Source: an uncultured Acetatifactor sp.
GTDB taxonomy: Bacteria > Bacillota > Clostridia > Lachnospirales > Lachnospiraceae
DNA: 64,000 nucleotides
Direction of reading: 5' to 3'
Assembly (NCBI GenBank): GCA_947586055.1
Contig: CANPXL010000001.1
Coordinates: 1-64,000, forward strand
Shown here: one piece after another, positions 42,334 to 50,194 of the stretch
Position numbering within the stretch: the stretch's first letter is position 1
How the letters are laid out: each line of letters opens with the position of its first letter
Program-made: the position numbers and the translations under genes
The notes under the pieces: model-generated
Told to the model about the DNA's origin: nothing
The model's input: only the letters and a program-made list of their open reading frames with translations
Databases searched by the model: none

Positions 42334-43812
42334 ATGAAATATCTTGTGACGGCGGCGGAGATGCGGCGGTATGATTCAAATACGTCGGAAAAGATTGGAA
42401 TTTCGCCGGAAGTGCTGATGGAGCGGGCGGCGCTTAAGGCGCTGGAAGCGGTGGAGAGATACTGCGGAGAAAAGAAAGGGACGGCGTTTGTCCTCGCGGG
42501 GACGGGGAACAACGGCGGCGACGGCCTTGCGCTGGCGAGACTGCTGTGCGGCCGGGGCTTTTCGGTGGAGGTGATGTGCGTCGGAGACCGCAGAAAGGCG
42601 ACGGCGCTTTGGAAAAAGCAGAGCAGGATCCTGAAGAGTTATCCGGTAAAAACGGTAACAGGACCAAGCAGGCAGGAATATACTGTGGTGATAGACGCAA
42701 TGTTCGGCATCGGACTCTCCAGAGCGCCGGAAGGCGTTTTCCATCGGGGCGTGGAGCTGGTCAACGGACTGGATGGATACAAGATCGCGCTGGACCTTCC
42801 GAGCGGCGTGGATTCCGATACGGGAAAAGTGCCGGGCTGCGCCGTCAGGGCGGATGAGACGGTGACGTTCGCTTTCTGCAAGCGCGGGCTTATGATGTAC
42901 CCGGGCTGCGAATACGCGGGGAAGGTCACCGTTGCGGACATTGGCATCGGCGCGGAAAGCTTTTTCGGGGAAGGCCCGGGGATGATATTGTGTGACGGAA
43001 CGGCAAAATCCCTTCTGCCGCCCAGAAAGGCGGACGGAAATAAGGGGACGTTCGGAAAGGTGCTGCTGATCGCGGGGAGCAGAAACATGGCAGGCGCGGC
43101 CGTACTCTCGGCCAGGGCCGCCTATCGCATCGGCGCGGGAATGGTGAAGGTGATCACGCCGGAGGAAAACAGAGTGATTCTGCAGAAGGCCGTGCCGGAA
43201 GCGCTGCTGGGAACGGAAGCGGATCTGGAAGAAAGCATGGAATGGGCGGACGTCATTGCGTTCGGACCCGGCGTGGGGAAAGGCGGGGAGGCGCTGGCCT
43301 GTCTGGAAAAGACGCTGGGAGAAAGCGACAGACCCATGGTGCTGGACGCGGACGGGCTGAATCTGCTGGCGGAGTCCCGGCCGCTGCAGGAGCTGACGGC
43401 AGAACAGGGAAGGGCCGGACGGGCGTTTGTGCTGACGCCGCATCCCGGCGAACTGGCCAGGCTTACGGGAGAGCCCGTCGCAGGGCTGAAGGAGGATCCC
43501 GCGGGATTCGGCCTGCGGCTGTCGGAGAGGCTCCACGCCGTTGTGGCGGCAAAGGACGCAAGAACCTTTGTCTGCGCGGAAAACAGGCCGGTATGTTTAA
43601 GTCTCGGCGGCGGCAGCGGCATGGCGACGGCCGGCAGCGGCGATGTGCTGACCGGCGTCATAGCGGGGCTGATGGCACAGGGAATGAAGCCTTATGAGGC
43701 GGCCTGCGCGGGAGTCAGGCTTCACGGTCTCGCCGGAGAAAAGGTGAGCGCCGGGATCGGGGAGCACGCCTGTATGGCGGGCGATCTGGCAGATGCGCTG
43801 GCTGTTTTGTAA
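42334..43812 (+). CDS. nnr: Bifunctional NAD(P)H-hydrate epimerase / ADP-dependent NAD(P)H-hydrate dehydratase
   Basis: Repairs hydrated NADH and NADPH. The 492 residues fuse an N-terminal epimerase (YjeF_N, about 1-215; GTGNNGGDGLALARLL) and a C-terminal kinase-like dehydratase (about 220-490; GKVLLIAGSRNMAGAAVLSA, GSGDVLTGVIAGLMAQG). GAGAGGAGG precedes the ATG. The following gene is a MazF-type toxin; in many Firmicutes the same two genes flank alanine racemase, which is missing here. Confidence 0.94.
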   Translation: MKYLVTAAEMRRYDSNTSEKIGISPEVLMERAALKALEAVERYCGEKKGTAFVLAGTGNNGGDGLALARLLCGRGFSVEVMCVGDRRKATALWKKQSRILKSYPVKTVTGPSRQEYTVVIDAMFGIGLSRAPEGVFHRGVELVNGLDGYKIALDLPSGVDSDTGKVPGCAVRADETVTFAFCKRGLMMYPGCEYAGKVTVADIGIGAESFFGEGPGMILCDGTAKSLLPPRKADGNKGTFGKVLLIAGSRNMAGAAVLSARAAYRIGAGMVKVITPEENRVILQKAVPEALLGTEADLEESMEWADVIAFGPGVGKGGEALACLEKTLGESDRPMVLDADGLNLLAESRPLQELTAEQGRAGRAFVLTPHPGELARLTGEPVAGLKEDPAGFGLRLSERLHAVVAAKDARTFVCAENRPVCLSLGGGSGMATAGSGDVLTGVIAGLMAQGMKPYEAACAGVRLHGLAGEKVSAGIGEHACMAGDLADALAVL

Positions 43813-43899
43813 ATTTTTCGTTTAAAAATCCGATCATCGGCAATACTGTTCCTCAGACAATGACGAAGACTTTGCCGTCCGGCGGCAGAAAGAGGCAAT

Positions 43900-44241
43900 A
43901 TGAGACGAGGAGATGTATATTACGCAGATCTGAGACCGGTCATCGGCTCGGAACAGGGGGGCATCCGGCCCGTGCTGATCGTACAGAACGACGTGGGAAA
44001 CAGACACAGCCCGACGGTGATCTGCGCCGCGATCACATCCAAGATGAACAAGGCGAAGCTGCCCACCCACATAGAGTTAAATTCGGCGCTTTACGACATG
44101 GATAAGGATTCCGTGGTGCTTCTGGAACAGCTGCGCACCATAGACAAGACCCGCCTGAAAGACAAGGTATGCCACCTTGACGGCGAGATCATGAGAAAGG
44201 TAGACCGCGCGCTGATGATCAGTCTGGAGCTGGATACATAA
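43900..44241 (+). CDS. MazF/NdoA-type endoribonuclease without a visible antitoxin
   Basis: A 113-residue PemK/MazF-family sequence-specific mRNA interferase. [21 protein letters not shown] carries the family's N-terminal catalytic stretch, and RPVLIVQN and [10 protein letters not shown] follow it. AGAGG precedes the ATG. Upstream there are only 87 bases to the nnr stop, and no MazE-like antitoxin frame is present between. In Bacillus the antitoxin (NdoAI) lies directly upstream, so this is either an orphan toxin or a copy kept in check by a distant antitoxin. Confidence 0.92.
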   Translation: MRRGDVYYADLRPVIGSEQGGIRPVLIVQNDVGNRHSPTVICAAITSKMNKAKLPTHIELNSALYDMDKDSVVLLEQLRTIDKTRLKDKVCHLDGEIMRKVDRALMISLELDT

Positions 44242-44280
44242 GATCAGATGGGCGCAGGATGGCGCGCAGGATCCGATGGC

Positions 44281-44309
44281 TTGACGAATGGACCGCAAGA
44301 TGGTATATT
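44281..44309 (+). promoter_or_regulatory. Promoter of the CNNM/CBS gene
   Basis: TTGACG (44281-44286), 17-base spacer, TATATT (44304-44309), 57 bases before the chosen start. Confidence 0.72.
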
Positions 44310-44365
44310 TAGGATAATGCTCTGTGAAAAGCGGAAAAAATAACTTTGGAGGAAGAAAGTTTTAT

Positions 44366-45772
44366 ATGGACGACGGCGGGCCTACGGCCAGTATCATCTT
44401 GTTTGCGGTTCTACTGTTGATTGACGTGTTTTTCTACGGCTTCAGCGCGGCTTTGAACGCTCTGAATGAGAAGGAGATCGGGCGCAGAGCCGAGGAAGAC
44501 AAAGATAAGAAATCTCTGCGGCTCCGGAAAATGCTGGACAACCCTACGGATTTTGTCAATACCTTTCAGCTTGTGACGATGCTCGTAAACGTGACGATCG
44601 GGGCGGTGCATCTGGGAATTGTACTGCGGTCCGTTCAGCGAGGACTTGCGGCGCTGGCGAGACGGCAGGCGGATGCGGAACTGCTGCCGCAGGCGCTGGT
44701 GGTGACGGCCGCGGTGCTCTCCACCTTGCTGCTTCTGTACATAACGCTGACGCTGGGCGTGCTGCTCCCCGGAAAAATCGCGGTAAGGATCCCGGAGAGA
44801 TGGGCTTATGCCTGCGTCAATCCGGTATTTTTCGTCACACGCATCCTCAGTCCGTTTACCGCGGCGGCTTCCGTGACTTCCAACGCGATCCTGAGACTGT
44901 TCGGGGTAAAGGTCAGCGCGGGAGCGGAAGACGTCACCGAGGAAGAGATTATCAGCATGATCAACGAGGGCCATGAACAGGGCGTGATTCAGGCCAGCGA
45001 GGCGGAGATGATTTCCAACATCTTTGAGTTCGGCGACAAGGAAGCCCAGGACATTATGACCCACAGGAACAATATTGTGGGCATAGACGCGGGCATGACG
45101 TTGAGGGAAGCGGTGGGGGTCATGCTGGACGGGACCAACAGCCGTTATCCGGTCTTTGAAGAAAATCTGGATCATATTTCCGGGATCCTGCACTTTAAGG
45201 ACGCCATGCGCTACTATGGGGACGAAGCCAGAATGGACCGGCCGCTGCGGGAGCAGGAAGGGCTGCTGCGGGAGCCCGTCTTTGTGCCAAGGACCAAAAA
45301 CATCGACGAACTGTTCCGCGAGATGCAGGCCGGTAAGCTGCAGATGGTGATCGTCGTGGACGAATACGGTCAGACGGACGGGCTGGTCGCCATGGAAGAC
45401 ATTCTGGAAGAGATCGTCGGCAACATCATGGATGAGTACGACGAGGACAATGAACCTCTGATCGAAGAGAAGGGGGAGGATGTCTATGTGGCGGAGGGGA
45501 TGACCCGGCTGGAAGAGCTGGAGGATCAGTTCGGCATCTCCTTTGAAAACGAGGAGTTTGAGACGCTGAACGGCTTCCTGATCTCGAGGCTTGACAGGAT
45601 ACCGGAGCCGGACGAGCAGTTCGATGTTGACTACGGAGGATATAATTTTAAGATCCTGAAGGTGGAGAACAAGATGATCCAGCAGGTTCAGGTCACAAAG
45701 CTGCCGGAAGGACCGCAGGAAACGGACGGCGGCCGCAGGGAACCGCCGCCGGAAGAGACGGGCAGAAAATGA
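44366..45772 (+). CDS. CNNM-type membrane protein with CBS pair and CorC/HlyC domain
   Basis: A 468-residue integral membrane protein formerly called hemolysin C, now linked to magnesium or cobalt efflux. An N-terminal CNNM transmembrane domain (about 5-190, four helices) is followed by two CBS domains (about 210-345; MTHRNNIVGIDAGM, VVDEYGQTDGLVAMEDILEEIVG) and a CorC_HlyC domain (about 360-445). The last 20 residues are a Gly/Pro/Glu-rich tail. I set the start at ATG 44366, 12 bases after GGAGGA. A GTG frame start at 44324 would overlap the promoter region's transcript start and lacks a site. Confidence 0.9.
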   Translation: MDDGGPTASIILFAVLLLIDVFFYGFSAALNALNEKEIGRRAEEDKDKKSLRLRKMLDNPTDFVNTFQLVTMLVNVTIGAVHLGIVLRSVQRGLAALARRQADAELLPQALVVTAAVLSTLLLLYITLTLGVLLPGKIAVRIPERWAYACVNPVFFVTRILSPFTAAASVTSNAILRLFGVKVSAGAEDVTEEEIISMINEGHEQGVIQASEAEMISNIFEFGDKEAQDIMTHRNNIVGIDAGMTLREAVGVMLDGTNSRYPVFEENLDHISGILHFKDAMRYYGDEARMDRPLREQEGLLREPVFVPRTKNIDELFREMQAGKLQMVIVVDEYGQTDGLVAMEDILEEIVGNIMDEYDEDNEPLIEEKGEDVYVAEGMTRLEELEDQFGISFENEEFETLNGFLISRLDRIPEPDEQFDVDYGGYNFKILKVENKMIQQVQVTKLPEGPQETDGGRREPPPEETGRK

Positions 45773-45820
45773 CGGAAAGAAAACCGCGAAAAGCGGATGT
45801 AAAAACAGGGAGGACACGTT

Positions 45821-46549
45821 ATGTCAGGACATTCCAAATTTGCGAACATAAAGCATAAGAAAGAGAAAAACGACGCGGCAAAGGGAAAGATCTTTACCAT
45901 TATCGGCAGGGAGATCGCTGTGGCTGTAAAAGAGGGAGGACCGGATCCGAACAATAATTTCAAGCTTGCCACCGTTATTGCAAAGGCGAAGGCGAACAAC
46001 ATGCCCAACGACACCATTGAGCGCGGGATCAAAAAAGCGGCCGGCGATGTGGGAAACGTAAACTATGAGTATGTGACTTATGAGGGCTATGGCCCCAACG
46101 GCATCGCGATTATCGTGGACGCCCTCACAGACAACAAGAACCGGACGGCGGCCAATATCAGAAGCGCGTTTACGAAGGGACAGGGAAATGTGGGGACTCC
46201 CGGATGCGTTTCCTTTATGTTTGACAAAAAGGGACAGATCATCATTGATAAGGAAGAATGCGGTCTCGAGGCCGATGATCTGATGATGACGGCGCTGGAT
46301 GCGGGCGCCGAGGATTTTAACGAGGAAGAGGACAGCTTTGAAGTGCTGACCGACCCCGACGGCTTTGAAGAGGTCCGCAGGGCGCTGGAAGAGGCCGGTA
46401 TCCCCATGCTCAGCGCGGAGGTCACCATGATACCGCAGAACTACGTGGAACTGACGGACGAGACGGCGGTAAAGAACCTGCAGAGGATTCTTGATATCCT
46501 GGACGAGGACGACGACGTTCAGGCGGTGTATCACAACTGGGACGAATAA
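45821..46549 (+). CDS. YebC/PmpR family protein (TACO1-like)
   Basis: A 242-residue protein with the standard start [22 protein letters not shown] and the [21 protein letters not shown] stretch. Long annotated as a DNA-binding regulator, the family has more recently been tied to translation of proline-rich stretches; I do not choose between the two. GGGAGGA precedes the ATG. It sits between a membrane protein gene and a glycosyltransferase gene, with no clear operon partner. Confidence 0.94.
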   Translation: MSGHSKFANIKHKKEKNDAAKGKIFTIIGREIAVAVKEGGPDPNNNFKLATVIAKAKANNMPNDTIERGIKKAAGDVGNVNYEYVTYEGYGPNGIAIIVDALTDNKNRTAANIRSAFTKGQGNVGTPGCVSFMFDKKGQIIIDKEECGLEADDLMMTALDAGAEDFNEEEDSFEVLTDPDGFEEVRRALEEAGIPMLSAEVTMIPQNYVELTDETAVKNLQRILDILDEDDDVQAVYHNWDE

Positions 46550-46609
46550 GGGAACGTCTCTTCAGCCATAAGGTTCATACGGGATCGTGTGAATGACGAA
46601 AGGAAGAAA

Positions 46610-47626
46610 ATGGATAAGCTTGCGATTGTGGTGCCCTGTTATAACGAGGAAGAAGTTTTGAAGATCGCTTCCGAAACTCTCAGGGAGGTTCTGAAGGATC
46701 TGGCGGGGAAGGGGAAAATATCGGAAGAGAGCTTTATCCTGTTTGTAGATGACGGCAGCCGGGACCGCACATGGGAACTGATCGAGGAAGAACATGCCGC
46801 CTGTCCCGGTCAGGTGCTGGGCGTAAAGCTTGCGGGAAACGTGGGACATCAGTTCGCGCTGACGGCGGGACTGCTCACGGCGAAGGATATGTGCGACGTG
46901 ACGGTTTCCATCGACGCGGATCTGCAGGATGACGTGACCGTCATCGAAGAGATGATAGACAAGTTCCACGGGGGCTGCGATATCGTTTACGGCGTGAGAA
47001 GGGAACGGAAGACCGATACCTTTTTTAAGCGGACCACGGCGCAGGCTTTCTACAGGCTGATGCGCCTTATGGGCGTAAAGACGGTTTATAATCACGCCGA
47101 TTTCAGGCTCATGTCAAGGCGGGCGGTAGAGGAATTTTCCAGATACAAGGAGACCAATCTTTTTCTGCGCGGCATGATGCCACTTTTGGGATATCGGACG
47201 GACAGCGTTTATTACGACCGCATGGAGCGGGTCGCCGGTGAGTCCAAGTATCCGCTGAAGAAAATGCTGGCGCTGGCTTTTAACGGCATCTCTTCTTTCA
47301 GCGTAAAGCCGATCAGCCTGATCCTGGGTCTCGGGGTGTTTATCATCGCCATGTCGGTTCTGGCGGCAATTTACGCGCTGATTTCTTATTGCACCGGCCA
47401 TGTCGTCCCGGGATGGACCTCGCTGATTCTGTCCATCTGGTTTTTGGGCGGCATGCAGCTTCTGGCGATCGGACTGGTGGGACAGTACATTGGAAAGATT
47501 TACATGGAAGTGAAGGGCAGACCGCGTTATAACATCGAGAAAGTTCTGACGTGCGGAGAAGCGAAGGAGACGAAGGAAACGGACTCGAAAGCGGAAAAGG
47601 AAACGAAGGAAGCGGAAGAAGTTTAG
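46610..47626 (+). CDS. GT2 family glycosyltransferase (polyprenyl-phosphate sugar transferase-like)
   Basis: A 338-residue membrane-associated protein with an N-terminal GT-A fold (about 1-225). LAIVVPCYNEEEVL, VDDGSRDRTW and SIDADLQDD (the DxD motif) lie in this part. Two C-terminal membrane helices (about 235-255 and 270-295) follow. This is the layout of GtrB/DPM1-type enzymes that load undecaprenyl phosphate with glucose or mannose. The next gene, which starts 12 bases after the stop, encodes a polytopic protein that could use such a lipid-linked sugar. The C-terminus is rich in Lys and Glu. Confidence 0.9.
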   Translation: MDKLAIVVPCYNEEEVLKIASETLREVLKDLAGKGKISEESFILFVDDGSRDRTWELIEEEHAACPGQVLGVKLAGNVGHQFALTAGLLTAKDMCDVTVSIDADLQDDVTVIEEMIDKFHGGCDIVYGVRRERKTDTFFKRTTAQAFYRLMRLMGVKTVYNHADFRLMSRRAVEEFSRYKETNLFLRGMMPLLGYRTDSVYYDRMERVAGESKYPLKKMLALAFNGISSFSVKPISLILGLGVFIIAMSVLAAIYALISYCTGHVVPGWTSLILSIWFLGGMQLLAIGLVGQYIGKIYMEVKGRPRYNIEKVLTCGEAKETKETDSKAEKETKEAEEV

Positions 47627-47638
47627 GAAGATCCAAAG

Positions 47639-49237
47639 ATGAGTTGGAAAAAGAACTGGTTCGGCAATTTAATGTGGGTTGTGTATGCGCTGGGCGCCGC
47701 CGCGGCTCTGGCAGGGATTTCCGGGGCGGCGGTGAAGGCTTTGAACTTTGGGTTTCGGCCGGAACAGGCGGCGGCCGTGCTGCCGGCGGCGCTGGCAGTC
47801 ATCGGTGCCCTGCTGCTTCATCGGATGCCCGTGAGATACCAGGAAGTAAAGTGGGGCGGCGTGCGTCTTGCTCTGTTGTGTGAGGCTGTCTTTACGGCGG
47901 CCTTTCTTGCTTTGGGTTTCTGCCTGCGGGCGGATCGTGTGCAGGGGATTCAGGACGGCGGCGCCTGTTACGAGATGGCATTAGTGGCGGAGGGGAAACG
48001 GATTCCCTTTCTGGGGCACGGCGCGGAATATTTATATCTGCAGCTTTTGCACGCAGTTTTTCTGTTTCTGGGAAACAAATTGGCCGCCGGTATCTGGCTT
48101 CAGGTGATCCTGCAGTTTCTGGCGGTTCTGGTTCTGTATTTCGGCGTGAGAAAACTGGCGGGCGTCCTGCCCGCCATGGTCATGCTGGTCTTTTTCATGT
48201 GCGTGGAACCGATGGTGCGGAGCGCTTTGGTTCTGTCTCCGGGGCCACTGTTTTTTCTGCTTTTTGCCTGCGGATTTGAACTGCTGGCAACGTGCAGGGA
48301 AAGCGGACGCGGAGCGGGCGCGTATTTGACGGCAGGTCTCTGGGTCGGGATGACGGGATATCTGGATGTGACCGCGTTTCTGCTGACGCCGGTGGGTATG
48401 GCTGCCGTGATGGAGACAGGTGTGGAAAAGACGGCTGGAAACAAACGCTTTGCGAGAGCGCTGGCGCTGTTGACTGGTATTGTGGCAGGCTTTGCTTTCT
48501 GTCTGTTTTTGGTAAGCAGCCTGCGCCGCAGACCGTTTATGGCCGCGCTGAAAGTGTGGGCCAGTATGTTTGCACCGGGAGAGTACGAGGGCATTGCGGA
48601 GATTTCCGAAAACGGGCTGCTTTGGCTGGGTGCGCTGGCTTTTTTGCTCTGCCTGGGCGTGGTCGGTTACTGGTACAGCAGGGAAAAAGAGTACGTGAGC
48701 GGCTGGACGCTGACCGTTTGTCTGGCCGTCGCGGTCTGGTACACAGGGATTACAAACGTCAGGATTCCCGTTTTTCCTTATCTGTTGCTGCTTCTTACGG
48801 TGCTTGCGGGAGCGGGCATGCGTTCCTGCCTGAGAACCGGAGCCGCTTTTGGAGATAGAAAAGCGAAAACTGTTTTGCCCATGCAGGCCGGGCCGAAAGC
48901 TGCCGAGTCCGGTCAACCGCCGGAGGGCTCGAAACAGCCGGAGACAGAGACGAAAGCCGCCAAGTCCGGTCAGCCGCCGGAAGGGCCGAAACAGCCGAAG
49001 CCGGAGGCAAAAGCCGCCGAGTCCGGTCAGCCGCCGGAAGGGCCGAAACAGCCGGAGCCGGAAGCGAAAGCCGCCGAGTCCGTCCAGAAATCCGAAAAGC
49101 CGCCGCGGTTCCTCGAAAATCCGCTGCCGCTTCCCAAACCCCACCGGAAAAAGGTGTTGGATTACGATGCGGAGACGGATGCGGAAGATGACTTTGACCA
49201 TCCCGTGGATGAAAACGACGATTTTGACATCAAATGA
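47639..49237 (+). CDS. Polytopic membrane protein with C-terminal 19-residue tandem repeats (GT-C-like candidate)
   Basis: A 532-residue protein with about ten to eleven hydrophobic helices in residues 10-395. The soluble tail carries three exact-length 19-residue repeats (residues 422-478, consensus AESGQPPEGPKQPEPEAKA), a partial fourth, then an acidic end (ETDAEDDFDHPVDENDD). I see no strong family motif. Location directly after the GT2 gene and the helix number suggest a GT-C type sugar transferase or flippase that uses the lipid-linked sugar, but this is inference. The start ATG 47639 is close to the preceding stop, so the two genes are coupled. Confidence 0.72.
   Translation: MSWKKNWFGNLMWVVYALGAAAALAGISGAAVKALNFGFRPEQAAAVLPAALAVIGALLLHRMPVRYQEVKWGGVRLALLCEAVFTAAFLALGFCLRADRVQGIQDGGACYEMALVAEGKRIPFLGHGAEYLYLQLLHAVFLFLGNKLAAGIWLQVILQFLAVLVLYFGVRKLAGVLPAMVMLVFFMCVEPMVRSALVLSPGPLFFLLFACGFELLATCRESGRGAGAYLTAGLWVGMTGYLDVTAFLLTPVGMAAVMETGVEKTAGNKRFARALALLTGIVAGFAFCLFLVSSLRRRPFMAALKVWASMFAPGEYEGIAEISENGLLWLGALAFLLCLGVVGYWYSREKEYVSGWTLTVCLAVAVWYTGITNVRIPVFPYLLLLLTVLAGAGMRSCLRTGAAFGDRKAKTVLPMQAGPKAAESGQPPEGSKQPETETKAAKSGQPPEGPKQPKPEAKAAESGQPPEGPKQPEPEAKAAESVQKSEKPPRFLENPLPLPKPHRKKVLDYDAETDAEDDFDHPVDENDDFDIK
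48902..49090 (+). repeat. Three 57-bp tandem repeats plus a partial fourth, in a coding region
   Basis: Units start at 48902, 48959, 49016 and (partial) 49073 with GCCGAGTCCGGTCAGCCGCC or a close variant. Being 57 bp, unit gain or loss keeps the frame. The units differ at a few positions (for example GAG versus AAG at the second codon). Confidence 0.92.
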
Positions 49238-49266
49238 GTATTTAATTTACAGGAAGAGGCAATACT

Positions 49267-49295
49267 GACAGGGAGCGCATCATGCGCTCCCTGTC
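49267..49295. repeat. Perfect inverted repeat upstream of the TepA-like gene
   Basis: GACAGGGAGCGC (49267-49278) and GCGCTCCCTGTC (49284-49295) form a 12-bp stem with a five-base loop. It lacks a T-run. It lies between the membrane protein stop and the ClpP-like start and may end or stabilise the upstream transcript. Confidence 0.6.
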
Positions 49296-49384
49296 GGCGT
49301 CCGGGATCCCATCAGGCCGAAAATGCGCGCATCCGGACAGGGCGCGGGGCAGGATTTCAAAGAAAGGCGGACGGAGGAACGGAA

Positions 49385-50149
49385 ATGTCTGAGGAAAAGA
49401 AAGACGAAAAGATAGGGCAGGAGGATCACAGGGACGAGCGAATCGAAAAGACGGGTCAGGTGACGCTGGACGGAAACGAACAGTTTGACAGTATCCACCT
49501 GCTTTCCATCATCGGGGAAATCGAGGGACATGAAAATCTTTCCAACAATTCAAAAACCACAAAATATGAACATATATTGCCCAGTCTGGCAGCCATTGAA
49601 GACAGCAGGGACATTCGGGGAGTCCTTGTCCTTTTAAACACCATGGGCGGCGACGTGGAGGCGGGGCTTGCCATTGCGGAGATGATTGCTTCGCTGAGCA
49701 AACCTACGGTATCGCTTGTCCTGGGAGGCAGCCATTCCATCGGCGTGCCCATCGCGGTCAGCACGGATTATTCCTTTATCGTCAATACCGGCACCATGGT
49801 GATTCATCCGGTCCGTATGAACGGAATGGTTATCGGCGTTCCCCAGACCTTTGACTATTTTAAGCTGATTCAGGACAGGATCACCGGGTTTGTCTGCAGC
49901 CACTGTAAGATCAGCAAGCAGCTGCTGGAACAGCTGATGACGGAGACGGGCGTTCTCACGAAGGATGTGGGTACCATACTGGTCGGAGAGGAAGCGGTAA
50001 AATACGGAATCATCAACGAGGTGGGAGGAATTGACAGAGCCATCGCAAAACTCCATGAGATGATTGACGACGCGGCGGGAAAAAAGAACCGGCGGAGCGA
50101 AGAACGCCAGAACGAAAAAAAGAAAGATGACAAGTCCGCAGAAAAATGA
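49385..50149 (+). CDS. TepA-like ClpP-fold serine protease
   Basis: A cytosolic ClpP-superfamily protein of 254 residues, similar to Bacillus TepA/YmfB. The catalytic Ser is in LVLGGSHSIGVPI (about 120), His in MVIHPVRMNGM (about 142), and the ClpP-type fold begins with IHLLSIIGEIEGHE. The C-terminal 25 residues are charged, with no ClpX-binding feature that I can see. As in Bacillus, the next gene is an FtsK/SpoIIIE translocase. The start follows GGAGGAACGGA upstream of ATG 49385. Confidence 0.9.
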   Translation: MSEEKKDEKIGQEDHRDERIEKTGQVTLDGNEQFDSIHLLSIIGEIEGHENLSNNSKTTKYEHILPSLAAIEDSRDIRGVLVLLNTMGGDVEAGLAIAEMIASLSKPTVSLVLGGSHSIGVPIAVSTDYSFIVNTGTMVIHPVRMNGMVIGVPQTFDYFKLIQDRITGFVCSHCKISKQLLEQLMTETGVLTKDVGTILVGEEAVKYGIINEVGGIDRAIAKLHEMIDDAAGKKNRRSEERQNEKKKDDKSAEK

Positions 50150-50194
50150 TATACTTATAATAATGTTGAATTCTGGCAAGCGAGGTAAGACAAG

